Shown: positions 32,249-40,827 of the stretch, in pieces
How positions within the stretch are numbered: the first letter of the stretch is position 1
Layout: every line of letters begins with the position of its first letter
DNA from: UBA11872 sp965198285
GTDB taxonomy: Bacteria > Chloroflexota > UBA11872
NCBI GenBank assembly: GCA_965198285.1
Contig: OZ240251.1
Location: 1,984,001-2,048,000, forward strand
Direction: 5' to 3'
DNA length: 64,000 bases
Notes under the pieces: model-generated
Databases searched by the model: none
Told to the model about the DNA's origin: nothing
Seen by the model: the letters and a program-made list of their open reading frames with translations, nothing else
Translations under genes and position numbers: made by a program

Positions 32249-33358
32249 ATGCCGGCCGTTGACTCCCTGACCCGGCCCGTCGAGCGGGCGCCCACCATTC
32301 GCAAAGTCGCGCCCTACCTGGTGGACTGCGACTGCCACCACCTGTGGCACAAGATCGACGACATCTTTCCCTATTTGCCACGGCAGTACGTGCAGGAAAT
32401 CAAGGACTTCGGGTCCATGTTTCCGAACGGCGGCTGGACGAATATGCCGAACTCGCACGGCTACCGGACCGACCACGACGTGGACGAAAACACGGACTTT
32501 GCCGAGTTCACGGTGCGCGAGCACCTGGACCGCTACGACATCGACGTGGCGATTCTGACGGGGCAGATGGTCTATCCGACGGTGGGGATGACGAATCTGG
32601 ACTACGCGGCGGCCATCTGCCGGGCGCATAACGACTGGACGATGGATCACTGGGTGGCGAAGGACCCACGGTTCCGCGCGACGCTGGCGGTTGGGCCGAA
32701 CGACCCGGTGCTGGCGGTGGAGGAGATCGAGCGGTTGGGCGATCACCCGGCGGTGGTGGGCGTGATGTTGCCGGCCGGCGGACGCCATCCTTACGGGAAC
32801 CGCATGTATCACCCGATCTACGAGGCGGCGGAGCGCTATGGCCTCACGGTCATGACGCACTTTGGCGGGGAGGGGCGCGGGCAGACCAACCCGCCCACGG
32901 CCGCGGGCTATCCGACCTACTACCTGGAGATGCGCATGGCGCGTCCGCAGATTGCGCAGGCGCATACGGCCAGCTTGATCTGCGAGGGGGTGTTCGAGAA
33001 GTTCCCGACGCTTAAATGGGTGTTCGTGGAAGTGGACACGTGGTGGATCCCCGGCTTGCTGAACCATTTCGACGCCGACTGGAAAGCGGTGCGGGACTAC
33101 ACGCCGTGGGTGAAGCGGCTGCCCAGCGAGTATTTCCGCGACCACATCCGGGTTGGTACGCAGCCGATGGAGCAGCCGGGTTCACGGGCGGACCTGCACT
33201 GGTTCCTGGAGCAGGCGCGGGCCGACGAGGTGCTGGTGTACGCCAGCGACTTCCCGCACTGGGACTGGGACGCTCCTACCTCGGTGGCGCCGGACTTCCC
33301 GGCCGAGATGCGCGCCAACATTTTTGGCGAGACGGCGCGCGATACGTTCAGGCTGTAG
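32249..33358 (+). CDS. Amidohydrolase-2 (ACMSD-like) family protein
   Basis: ATG 32249 lies at good distance from AGGGG; GTG 32246 is the alternative. The metal motif near the N-terminus is VDCDCHHLW instead of the usual DxHxH. MTHFGGEGRG supplies the His after strand 5, VEVDTWWIPGLLNHFD follows, and YASDFPHWDWD gives the late Asp. The 369-residue length is normal. Relatives decarboxylate or hydrolyse aromatic and related carboxylic acids. The Rieske protein gene begins 39 bases later, a recurrent pairing in degradative operons. The substrate is unknown. Confidence 0.85.
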   Translation: MPAVDSLTRPVERAPTIRKVAPYLVDCDCHHLWHKIDDIFPYLPRQYVQEIKDFGSMFPNGGWTNMPNSHGYRTDHDVDENTDFAEFTVREHLDRYDIDVAILTGQMVYPTVGMTNLDYAAAICRAHNDWTMDHWVAKDPRFRATLAVGPNDPVLAVEEIERLGDHPAVVGVMLPAGGRHPYGNRMYHPIYEAAERYGLTVMTHFGGEGRGQTNPPTAAGYPTYYLEMRMARPQIAQAHTASLICEGVFEKFPTLKWVFVEVDTWWIPGLLNHFDADWKAVRDYTPWVKRLPSEYFRDHIRVGTQPMEQPGSRADLHWFLEQARADEVLVYASDFPHWDWDAPTSVAPDFPAEMRANIFGETARDTFRL

Positions 33359-33397
33359 CCGTCGGCTGAGGTTGCACAAGGTGCTGGGTAACGGCGC

Positions 33398-33793
33398 GTG
33401 ACAGCCGCCACGTCTGACGAGGTCGTCGTTTGCGCGCTGGCCGATTTACCGCCGGGCGAGCGGTGCGAGGCGCGGGGGGCGCTTAACTACGGGGTGACGG
33501 TCTTCAACGTGGGGGGCGACCTGTACGCGCTGCTGAACCACTGCCCGCATCGGGGCGGTCCGCTGTGCCGGGGGCGCATACGTCCGCACCCGGTTTCGGA
33601 GCGGGTGGGGCACTGGGACTTTGAGCGGGAGGGGGAGATTCTGCGGTGTCCGTTTCACAACTGGGAATTTGACATACGAACTGGGCAGGCGCTCTACGAC
33701 GAGCGGGTGCGGGCGCGGATGTTTCCTGTTGAGGTGCGCGACGGAGAGGTGGTAGTTCGGGTGCGCGACAGGAGGCGGGGCGCCGCCGGATAG
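33398..33793 (+). CDS. Rieske [2Fe-2S] ferredoxin-like protein
   Basis: The 131-residue protein has both cluster-binding boxes, CPHRGGPLC and CPFHNWEFD (Cys-X-His and Cys-X2-His). It has an acidic N-terminal strand region and ends VRDGEVVVRVRD. Stand-alone Rieske proteins carry electrons to oxygenases or mark degradative operons. The GTG start at 33398 lies shortly after the amidohydrolase, so the two are probably cotranscribed. No oxygenase subunit is adjacent. Confidence 0.9.
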   Translation: MTAATSDEVVVCALADLPPGERCEARGALNYGVTVFNVGGDLYALLNHCPHRGGPLCRGRIRPHPVSERVGHWDFEREGEILRCPFHNWEFDIRTGQALYDERVRARMFPVEVRDGEVVVRVRDRRRGAAG

Positions 33794-33943
33794 CGCAAGG
33801 TCGCATGCAAGGGTCGTGATCACGGGCGAACTGTGTTAGCAGGACCGTGAGAAACCCACCACGTTTAGTTGGGCGCGCGTGCGACGATTGCCGAATTCCG
33901 GGCGGGGATCGGCTAGTCCAGCCGAGTTGGAGGTCCGTAACGA

Positions 33944-34933
33944 ATGGCCCAGGTTCTTAACGGCAACGCCCCGATCGTGGTGGTGCGCGATATCCACAAG
34001 TCGTTTGGGGACGTGCGCGCGTTGGATGGGGTGAGCCTGGAAGTCGAACGGGGGACGGTGCTGGGATTGCTGGGGCCTAATGGGGCAGGCAAGACGACGC
34101 TGGTGCGCATCCTTACCACGTTGCTGGATCCAGACGAGGGTTCGGCCACGGTGGCCGGGTACGACGTGCGGCGCGAAAAGACGCAGGTGCGGCCGCTGAT
34201 CGGGCTGGCGGGGCAGTCGGCGGCCGTCGACGACACGCTGACGGGGCGCGAGAACCTGGAAATGGTGGCGCGTCTGTACCACATGGGGCGGGCTGCCGCG
34301 GCCTCACGCACGAGCGAACTGCTGGCACGGTTCGATCTGGACGACGCGGCCGACCGTCCGGCCAGGACTTATTCCGGCGGGATGCGGCGGCGGCTGGACC
34401 TGGCTGCCAGCCTGGTGGCCGATCCCGAGATGCTGTTCCTGGACGAGCCGACCACGGGGCTGGATCCGCACGCGCGGCTGGAGCTGTGGGCGGTGATCCG
34501 TGAGCTGGTCTCGACCGGGACGACAGTGCTGCTGACGACGCAGTACCTGGAAGAGGCGGATCAGCTGGCCGACGAGATTGTGGTGATCGACCACGGGCGC
34601 ATCATCGCCCAGGGCACGGCGGCGGACCTGAAGGCGCGGTCGGGCGGCGAGCATCTGACGGTGCGGGTGAGCGACCTGGCGTCGCTGGAAGCGGTGCGAC
34701 AGGTGCTGGAGGCCGAGGGCGACGGGCCAGCGACGGTGGACGAGGCGGTCGGAACAGTGTCGGTGGCGGTGAGTAACGGGCCGGCGCGGTTGGCCGGGGT
34801 GGTGCGGCGGCTGGACGAGGCGTCAGTGGCGATTGCCGACATCGGGCTGCGCCAGCCGACGCTGGACGAAGTTTTCCTGTCGCTGACCGGGCATCGGGCG
34901 GCCAACGAGTCGGCCGACACGCCCACGGGATAA
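33944..34933 (+). CDS. ABC transporter ATP-binding protein, DrrA-like
   Basis: Walker A is GPNGAGKTT, the signature is YSGGMRRRLDLA, Walker B is MLFLDEPTTGLD, and the H-loop is LLTTQYLEEADQLADEI. A C-terminal extension (EHLTVRVSDLASLEAVRQVL and QPTLDEVFLSLTGH) of about 100 residues matches the DrrA/CcmA regulatory tail. It partners the permease 10 bases downstream as a two-gene exporter of the daunorubicin-resistance type, exporting drugs or lipids. A short unused stretch of about 150 bases separates it from the Rieske gene. Confidence 0.92.
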   Translation: MAQVLNGNAPIVVVRDIHKSFGDVRALDGVSLEVERGTVLGLLGPNGAGKTTLVRILTTLLDPDEGSATVAGYDVRREKTQVRPLIGLAGQSAAVDDTLTGRENLEMVARLYHMGRAAAASRTSELLARFDLDDAADRPARTYSGGMRRRLDLAASLVADPEMLFLDEPTTGLDPHARLELWAVIRELVSTGTTVLLTTQYLEEADQLADEIVVIDHGRIIAQGTAADLKARSGGEHLTVRVSDLASLEAVRQVLEAEGDGPATVDEAVGTVSVAVSNGPARLAGVVRRLDEASVAIADIGLRQPTLDEVFLSLTGHRAANESADTPTG

Positions 34934-34943
34934 GGATGGGCTG

Positions 34944-35735
34944 ATGGTGGTTTCGATGGACGCGTTGCGGGTGGAGGCGCGCTACGCGCTGGGCGACATC
35001 CTGCAACTGTGGAAGCGCAACATGCTGGCCTACCGGCGGCAGCCGGACTTGCTGGTCTTTTCGACGATCCAGCCGGTGATGTTCGTGCTGCTGTTCGCGT
35101 TCGTGTTCGGCGGGGCGATTCAGACCGGGCCGGTGGATTACATCGACTTCCTGCTGCCGGGGATCCTGGCGCAGTCGGTGCTGTTCGGGTCCACCCAGAC
35201 AGGGGTGGGACTGGCGGTGGACGTGACCAGCGGGATGATCGATCGCTACCGCGCGCTGCCCATGGCGCGGTCGGCGGTGGTGGCCGGACGAATCTTGGCC
35301 GACACCACGCGGAACGTCTTTGTGGTTGGCCTGATGCTGGGGGTCGGGTTTCTGATCGGGTTTCGATACCACGGGACCGCGGCCGGGGCAATTGCCATGC
35401 CGTTGGTGGCGGTGTTGTTCGGTCAGACGTTCTGCTGGATCTCCGCGACCATCGGCACCAGCGTCAGGCGGGCGGAGACGGCGCAGGTGGCGTCGTTCGT
35501 CTGGCTGTTCCCGCTGGTGTTCGTGAGTTCGGTTTTCGTGCCCGTTGAAACCATGCCCGACTGGCTAAAGGTCGTCGCCGAGAACAGTCCGGTGACGCAC
35601 ACGGTCAACGCGATGCGCGGGCTGGCGCTGGGCACGGATTTCTGGGACCCGCTGGTTAAGGCGCTGGTCTGGATGGCGGGGATCATGGCGGTGTTCGTGC
35701 CGCTGGCGGTCTGGCGGTATCGGTCGATTCAGTAG
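34944..35735 (+). CDS. ABC-2 type permease, DrrB-like
   Basis: The 263-residue protein has an N-terminal amphipathic region (LWKRNMLAYRRQPDLLVFST) and six predicted helices, including VMFVLLFAFVFGGAI and FVVGLMLGVGFLIGF. The loop IDFLLPGILAQSVLFGS and the segment FPLVFVSSVFVPVETMPDWL are typical of ABC-2 permeases. It ends with WMAGIMAVFVPLAVWRYRSI. The close spacing behind the ATPase indicates one operon. Confidence 0.92.
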   Translation: MVVSMDALRVEARYALGDILQLWKRNMLAYRRQPDLLVFSTIQPVMFVLLFAFVFGGAIQTGPVDYIDFLLPGILAQSVLFGSTQTGVGLAVDVTSGMIDRYRALPMARSAVVAGRILADTTRNVFVVGLMLGVGFLIGFRYHGTAAGAIAMPLVAVLFGQTFCWISATIGTSVRRAETAQVASFVWLFPLVFVSSVFVPVETMPDWLKVVAENSPVTHTVNAMRGLALGTDFWDPLVKALVWMAGIMAVFVPLAVWRYRSIQ

Positions 35736-36049
35736 GGAATACTGGCTCGTGGCTCGCGGTTCGTGGCTAACTGTGATTCCTATGGGCCTTGTTGAGAGAT
35801 TGGAGCGTCCTCAATCGGTCGAGGCAAAGGAGATTTCGAGCCGGGGAGGCCCTCATGGCAAATGGTCCCCGTGCTTCGTGGCGGATGTCCCTGGCACGCT
35901 GGCGGTGAGAGCGCGGCTCAGCGTCCAGCCTCCAAGGAATGCCTGGTCAGCCAGCAGCTGCTGGCGGTCCACATCATCTCGATGTTGCGTGTCTCTCACG
36001 GTGGCGATGCCCGGCCGACGCTGACTGAACGACCGCACGGCGATCACGA
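35736..36049. other. Intergenic gap with short direct repeats
   Basis: The 314-base gap between the DrrB-like permease and the convergent NarL-type regulator starts with near-repeats of GGCTCGTGGCT (35744-35770). I see no gene, RNA or clear terminator in the remainder. Confidence 0.4.
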
Positions 36050-36724
36050 CTAACCCGCCGCGGAAACGTCGTCGAGCAGGCCATTCCGCACGGCCCAGAG
36101 CACCAGGCCTTGCATGGACCCGACTCCGAGTTTGCGCTGGATGCCGTAGACGGCGTTGCGAATGGTGACCGGCTTGACGCCGCGCGCCTGCGCGATCGCG
36201 GCGTAGGACATGCCCTGCGCGAAGGCCACGAGGATCTCTCGCTCGCGCGGCGTGAGCCCGGCGGCCAGCGCCGCGTCGCGGGGGCCTGCGGCGCCGCGAT
36301 TCTCCGCGAGCACTCGGCGAATCGCGGCGGCGGGGACGCGCAGTTCGCCCCGGGCCACACCGCGGACGGCGGACAGGAACCGCTCCTGATCGGTCTCTTT
36401 CTGGATGTATCCCGTCGCGCCGGCGGCCACGGCATCGACGACGGCGGCTTCCTCGGTCGAGGCGGTCAGCATGAGTACCTGGGTATCGGGAGCGGACGCC
36501 ATGATTTCGCGGCACGCCTCCACCCCGTCCATTTCCGGCATGAGTACGTCCATCACCACGATGTCCGGCGACACGGCAGCGGCGACGCGGATGGCTTCCG
36601 CGCCGTTCGCTGCCTGGCCAACGACCTCGAACTGGCCGGTCGCCTCCAGGACCTGCTTGAGGCCGACCCGCAGGATGGAATGGTCGTCAACGATCATCAC
36701 CCGGATGCGCTGGTTGGTTGACAT
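36050..36724 (-). CDS. NarL/FixJ-family response regulator
   Basis: The start MSTNQRIRVMIVDDHSILRV at 36724 gives 224 residues. The receiver has Asp13/Asp14, phosphoacceptor Asp59 (VVMDVLMPEMDG), Thr in VLMLTAS and Lys in GYIQKETD. The C-terminal LuxR-type helix-turn-helix reads GLTPREREILVAFAQGMSYA and AIAQARGVKPVTIRNAVYGI, then QRKLGV. All phosphotransfer residues are present. No kinase gene is nearby. Its leader region (36730-36793) is duplicated at 42461-42526, upstream of the PQQ propeller gene. Confidence 0.92.
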   Translation of the reverse strand: MSTNQRIRVMIVDDHSILRVGLKQVLEATGQFEVVGQAANGAEAIRVAAAVSPDIVVMDVLMPEMDGVEACREIMASAPDTQVLMLTASTEEAAVVDAVAAGATGYIQKETDQERFLSAVRGVARGELRVPAAAIRRVLAENRGAAGPRDAALAAGLTPREREILVAFAQGMSYAAIAQARGVKPVTIRNAVYGIQRKLGVGSMQGLVLWAVRNGLLDDVSAAG

Positions 36725-36729
36725 ACTGA

Positions 36730-36793
36730 ATTGCCAGTTGACGACGGGCTCCGCTTGGTCGAGAGTATTGCGTTGGTCAAAGTCTTTAGCGAG
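36730..36793. repeat. About 65-bp direct repeat, left copy
   Basis: The sequence ATTGCCAGTTGAC, then GGCTCCGCTTGGTCGAGAGT, then ATTGCGTTGG recurs at 42461-42526 with a few differences. The two copies flank the three-gene RCC1/TolB propeller cluster. The left copy is the leader of the NarL-type regulator. Confidence 0.7.
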
Positions 36794-36937
36794 ATTGAAG
36801 CAGCGTTGCTTGATATCGACTCCAGTGTGCGTCGCCTGCGCTTCGTCATAAAAGCGAACGGTGCGATGTCGGTGCTCGCCGCGGAAGGTGCCGGCGCCCG
36901 GAGTTGTCCGCGGCGAATGAGCTAGAGGAGACGCGTG

Positions 36938-38197
36938 ATGCGAAGGCTCCGGATGACCTGCGCAGCGGTGGTTCTGGCGGCCGCAACCATTGCGGCACTT
37001 TCGTCGGTGGTATTTGCCCAGTGGCCGACGACGTGCGTTGAACTCAACGACATCGTGGAGACGCACCTGGGCAACGACAACAACGTGGGAATCTATCAGC
37101 GGGTGTTTGGCGACCAGGCCGAAGCGGCCTGCCAGAACGACCATCGGGATGACGTGCGCGGGGTGTTTGCCTGGGCGTTCGATGAGGCCGACCTGGCGAC
37201 GCAGACTGTCCTACCCGACCTGGCCTGGCCGACGGACTGCGTGGAACTCAACGACATCGTTGAGGCGCACCTGGGTAATGACAACAACGTGGGAATCTAC
37301 CAGCGGGTGTTCGGCGAGCAGGCCGAGCCAGCCTGCCGGAACGATCACCGGGCGGACGTGCGAGCCGTCTTCGCCTGGGCCTTCGACGACTACAGCCCGC
37401 CACAAGTGGCTTCCGAGAGGTTTGTCTCCATCAGCACGGGTTCGTACCACACGTGCGCGCTGCGGACCGATGGCTCAGTGGCCTGTTGGGGTGATGACAT
37501 GTATGGCCAGATGTTTGGCCAGGCCACGCCGCCGGCGGGGAGGTTCACCGCCGTCAGCACGGGTTGGGAGCACACCTGCGGCCTGCGACGCGACGGCGTC
37601 GTTGAATGCTGGGGCAATGACGATGACGGCAGGGCGACGCCGCCGGCCGGAACGTTCACCGCCGTCAGCGCTGGCGACCGGCACTCCTGCGGGGTGCGGT
37701 CCGACGGCGCGGTGGAGTGCTGGGGCGATGACATGTATGGCGCGGCGACGCCACCGGCCGGAACGTTCACCGCCGTCAGCGCCGGGCCCTGGCACAGCTG
37801 CGGCGTACGAACCGACGGCGCGGTCGAGTGTTGGGGCTTTGACCCTGACGGCAGGGCGACGCCGCGGGCCGGAACGTTCACCGCCGTCAGCGCCGGGCTC
37901 TGGCACACCTGCGGGGTGCGTCCGAGGGGCTCCGTCGAATGCTGGGGCGTTCCCTACAGCGGACAATCCACGCCGCCGGGCGGGACCTTCGCCAGCGTCA
38001 GCGCCGGGGCCGAGCACACCTGCGGCGTGCAGACGGACGGAACCATCGCCTGCTGGGGCCGTGACGATGACGGCGAGGCGACGCCGCCGGACGGGACGTT
38101 CGCCGCCGTCAGCGCCCGTGACTACCACAGCTGCGGCGTACGAACCGACGGCACGGTGGAGTGCTGGGGCCGAAACCATGGAGTGCTGGGGCCGTGA
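36938..38197 (+). CDS. Secreted RCC1-type propeller with duplicated N-terminal module, protein 1 (3' end degraded)
   Basis: ATG 36938 lies 7 bases after GAGGAG. A signal peptide ends at VVFAQ, followed by two copies of a ~50-residue module (WPTTCVELNDIVETHLGNDN, NVGIYQRVFGDQAEAACQND and VFAWAF). Seven RCC1-like blades of about 37 residues follow (for example AVSAGDRHSCGVRSDGAVEC and WGDDMYG). Each blade has a Cys in HTCG/HSCG and one in CWG, a likely disulfide pair. The frame ends at 38197 after a slipped duplication of GTGCTGGGGCCG. The next frames carry FAAVSTGQVHTCGLRVDGAI and further blades to 38425, behind a TAG. So the original protein was longer. Confidence 0.8.
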   Translation: MRRLRMTCAAVVLAAATIAALSSVVFAQWPTTCVELNDIVETHLGNDNNVGIYQRVFGDQAEAACQNDHRDDVRGVFAWAFDEADLATQTVLPDLAWPTDCVELNDIVEAHLGNDNNVGIYQRVFGEQAEPACRNDHRADVRAVFAWAFDDYSPPQVASERFVSISTGSYHTCALRTDGSVACWGDDMYGQMFGQATPPAGRFTAVSTGWEHTCGLRRDGVVECWGNDDDGRATPPAGTFTAVSAGDRHSCGVRSDGAVECWGDDMYGAATPPAGTFTAVSAGPWHSCGVRTDGAVECWGFDPDGRATPRAGTFTAVSAGLWHTCGVRPRGSVECWGVPYSGQSTPPGGTFASVSAGAEHTCGVQTDGTIACWGRDDDGEATPPDGTFAAVSARDYHSCGVRTDGTVECWGRNHGVLGP

Positions 38198-38425
38198 CCA
38201 TGCAGGCCCGGCCAGCCCACCCTCCGGATAGTTCGCCGCCGTCAGCACTGGTCAGGTCCACACGTGCGGGCTGCGAGTGGACGGCGCGATCACATGCTGG
38301 GGTGACGACTCGCTTGGCCAGCCTCCCGCCGGGACGTTTATCGCCGTCAGCGCCGGATCCCGGCACACCTGTGGGGTGCGGACGGACGGAACCCTCACCT
38401 GCTGGAAGGCTGTTTACGATCCCTA
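38198..38425 (+). pseudogene. Detached last blades of RCC1-type protein 1
   Basis: After the frameshift, the reading GRDHAGPASPPSG, then TAG (Gly-Val-Phe in the paralogue), then FAAVSTGQVHTCGLRVDGAI and IAVSAGSRHTCGVRTDGTLT extends to the TAG at 38425. It matches the end of protein 2 almost base for base. It is no longer in frame with the upstream gene. Confidence 0.75.
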
Positions 38426-38733
38426 GGCCACGCCGGAGCCGTCACGGTCGCGACATGCCGGCAGCCGCGTCGCTGAGTCCTGCCTCAGCCGGAATGAAGA
38501 GGGCGTGATCCTACGTCGATTCCGGGTCGTAGTCGTGGGGGTGGTGCTGGCGGCGGTCGTGGCGGCGGTGGGAGCCGTGCCGGTGTTGGCGCAGTGGCCG
38601 ACGACGTGCGTTGAGCTCAACGACATCGTGGAGACGCACCTGGGCAACGACAACAACGTCGGCATCTACCAGCGCGTCTTTGGCGACCAGGCCGAAGCGG
38701 CCTGCCAGAACGACCACCGGGGCGACGTGCGCG
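38235..38733. repeat. About 500-bp near-identical direct repeat, left copy
   Basis: The sequence spanning the 3' end of RCC1 gene 1, the spacer and the signal peptide plus first N-terminal module of gene 2 is nearly identical to 40331-40827. That second copy spans the 3' end of gene 2 and the start of the TolB hybrid. The spacing is about 2.1 kb. It indicates tandem duplication with crossing-over at gene boundaries. Confidence 0.8.
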
Positions 38734-40520
38734 GGGTGTTTGCCTGGGCCTTCGACGAGGGAGGCCAGGTGATGGCAACAGATCTCCCAGAGCTGGCCTG
38801 GCCGACGGATTGCGTGGAACTTAACGACATCGTTGAGGCGCATTTGGGCAATGACGGCAACGTGGCTATCTATCAGCGCGTGTTCGGCGAGCAGGCGGAG
38901 GCGGCCTGCCGCAACGACCATCGCGAGGACGTGCGGGGCGTCTTCGCCTGGGCCTTCAACGACTTCAGCCCGCCGGCAGCGGCGTCCGAGAGGTTTGTCT
39001 CCATCAGCACGAGTTGGGCGCACAGGTGCGGGGTGCGGACCGATGGCTCGGTGGCCTGCTGGGGTTATGACCGGCATGGCCAGGCCACGCCGCCGGCGGG
39101 GAGGTACGCCGCCGTCAGTGCGGGCTGGTTGCACACCTGCGGGCTGCGACGCGACGGCGTCGTTGAATGCTGGGGCTATGACTTTTACGGCCAGGCGACG
39201 CCACCGGCCAGGACGTTTGCCGCCGTTAGCGCTGGCGAACGGCATTCCTGCGGGGTGCGGCTCGACGGCGCGGTGGAGTGCTGGGGCGGTGACCGGTTCG
39301 GCCAGGCGACGCCACCGGCCGGAACCTTCGCCGCCGTCAACGCCGGGGCCTGGCACACCTGCGGGGTACGAACCGACGGCGCGGTCGAGTGTTGGGGCTA
39401 TGACTCTGACGGCCGGGCGACGCCGCCGGCCGGAACCTTCGCCGCCGTCAACGCCGGGGCCTGGCACACCTGCGGGGTACGAACCGACGGCGCGGTCGAG
39501 TGTTGGGGCTATGACTCTGACGGCCGGGCGACGCCGCCGGCCGGAACCTTCGCCGCCGTCAGCGCCGGCGAATTCCACAGTTGCGGGGTGCGACCGAACG
39601 GCACGGCGGAGTGCTGGGGCGATGACCGATATGGCCGGGCGACGCCGTCGGCCGGGGCGTTCGCCGCCGTGAGCGCCGGTCGCTATCACAGCTGCGGGGT
39701 ACGACCCGACGGCAGGGTGGCGTGCTGGGGCCAGGAGCTTGCCGACCTGATCGCGCCGCCGGCCGGGACGTTCGCGGCCGTCAGCACCCGCGGCTATCAC
39801 ACCTGCGGCCTGCGGACCTCCGGCACCGTGGAGTGCTGGGGCAATGGCGACTGGGGACAGGCCACGCCGCCGGCCGGAGCGTTCGCCGCGGTCAGCACCG
39901 GGGCCTTGCACACCTGCGGGGTACGACCCGACGGCGCGGTCTCCTGCTGGGGCCATGACGGCCGCGGGCAATCCACGCCGCCGGGCAGGACCTTCGCCAG
40001 CGTCAGCGCCGGGAGCCAGCACACCTGCGGCGTGCAGACCGACGGCACGGTCGCCTGCTGGGGCCTCAATGATTACGGCGAGGCGACGCCGCCGGACGGG
40101 ACGTTCGCCGCCGTCAGCGTCGGAACCTGGCACACCTGTGGCCTGCGGACCTCCGGCGCTGTCGCCTGCTGGGGCCGTGACAATTCAGGCCAGGCCAGCC
40201 CACCCTCCGGAGTGTTCGCTGCCGTCAGCGCTTACGAGCACCACAGCTGCGGGGTGCGACCCGATGGCACGGCGGAATGCTGGGGCGATGACCGATATGG
40301 CCGGGCGACGCCGCCGGCCGGGGCGTTCGCCGCCGTCAGCACTGGTCAGGTCCACACGTGCGGGATTCGAACCGACGGCACGATCACATGCTGGGGCGAC
40401 GACTCGCTTGGCCAGCCTCCCGCCGGGACGTTTATCGCCGTCAGCGCCGGATCCCGGCACACCTGTGGGGTGCGCACGGACGGGACCCTCACCTGCTGGA
40501 AGGATGTCTACGATCCCTAG
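38505..40520 (+). CDS. Secreted RCC1-type double propeller with duplicated N-terminal module, protein 2
   Basis: GTG 38505 starts a 671-residue protein with signal peptide MILRRFRVVVVGVVLAAVVA ending near VLAQ. Two ~50-residue modules follow at about residues 30-82 and 97-150 (WPTDCVELNDIVEAHLGNDG, NVAIYQRVFGEQAEAACRND). Then come 14 RCC1-like blades, enough for two seven-bladed propellers, each with the pattern AVSAG..H(T/S)CGVR.DG...CWG....G.ATPPAG. Two neighbouring blades are identical at the DNA level (39330-39551). RCC1 propellers bind protein or polysaccharide partners. The ligand is unknown. Secretion and paired Cys suggest a surface role. Confidence 0.85.
   Translation: MILRRFRVVVVGVVLAAVVAAVGAVPVLAQWPTTCVELNDIVETHLGNDNNVGIYQRVFGDQAEAACQNDHRGDVRGVFAWAFDEGGQVMATDLPELAWPTDCVELNDIVEAHLGNDGNVAIYQRVFGEQAEAACRNDHREDVRGVFAWAFNDFSPPAAASERFVSISTSWAHRCGVRTDGSVACWGYDRHGQATPPAGRYAAVSAGWLHTCGLRRDGVVECWGYDFYGQATPPARTFAAVSAGERHSCGVRLDGAVECWGGDRFGQATPPAGTFAAVNAGAWHTCGVRTDGAVECWGYDSDGRATPPAGTFAAVNAGAWHTCGVRTDGAVECWGYDSDGRATPPAGTFAAVSAGEFHSCGVRPNGTAECWGDDRYGRATPSAGAFAAVSAGRYHSCGVRPDGRVACWGQELADLIAPPAGTFAAVSTRGYHTCGLRTSGTVECWGNGDWGQATPPAGAFAAVSTGALHTCGVRPDGAVSCWGHDGRGQSTPPGRTFASVSAGSQHTCGVQTDGTVACWGLNDYGEATPPDGTFAAVSVGTWHTCGLRTSGAVACWGRDNSGQASPPSGVFAAVSAYEHHSCGVRPDGTAECWGDDRYGRATPPAGAFAAVSTGQVHTCGIRTDGTITCWGDDSLGQPPAGTFIAVSAGSRHTCGVRTDGTLTCWKDVYDP
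39330..39551 (+). repeat. Perfect 111-bp tandem duplication of one RCC1 blade
   Basis: Two copies of a 37-codon unit (39330-39440 and 39441-39551) are identical over all 111 bases, while other blades in the gene differ. This marks a very recent blade gain. The copies encode AAVNAGAWHTCGVRTDGAVE and onward. Confidence 0.9.
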
Positions 40521-40827
40521 GCCACGCCGGAGCCCTCACGGTCGCGACGTGCCGGCAGCCGCGTTGCTGAGTCCTGCCTCAGCCGGAATGACGAGGGCGT
40601 GATCCTACGTCGATTCCGGGTCGTAGTCGTGGGGGTGGTGCTGGCGGCGGTCGTGGCGGCGGTGGGGGCCGTGCCGGTGTTGGCGCAGTGGCCGACGACG
40701 TGCGTTGAACTCAACGACATCGTGGAGGCGCACCTGGGGAACGACAGCAACGTCGGCATCTACCAGCGCGTCTTTGGCGACCAGGCCGAAGCGGCCTGCC
40801 AGAACGACCACCGGGACGACGTGCGCG
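40331..40827. repeat. About 500-bp near-identical direct repeat, right copy
   Basis: This is the partner of 38235-38733. It covers the last two blades of RCC1 protein 2, the 78-base spacer and the first N-terminal module of the TolB hybrid gene. Confidence 0.8.

Noticed and set aside
38511..40133. Minus-strand 540-codon frame across RCC1 protein 2
   Set aside because: The repeats make the antisense frame open. The plus strand has the signal peptide, Cys-paired blades and start.
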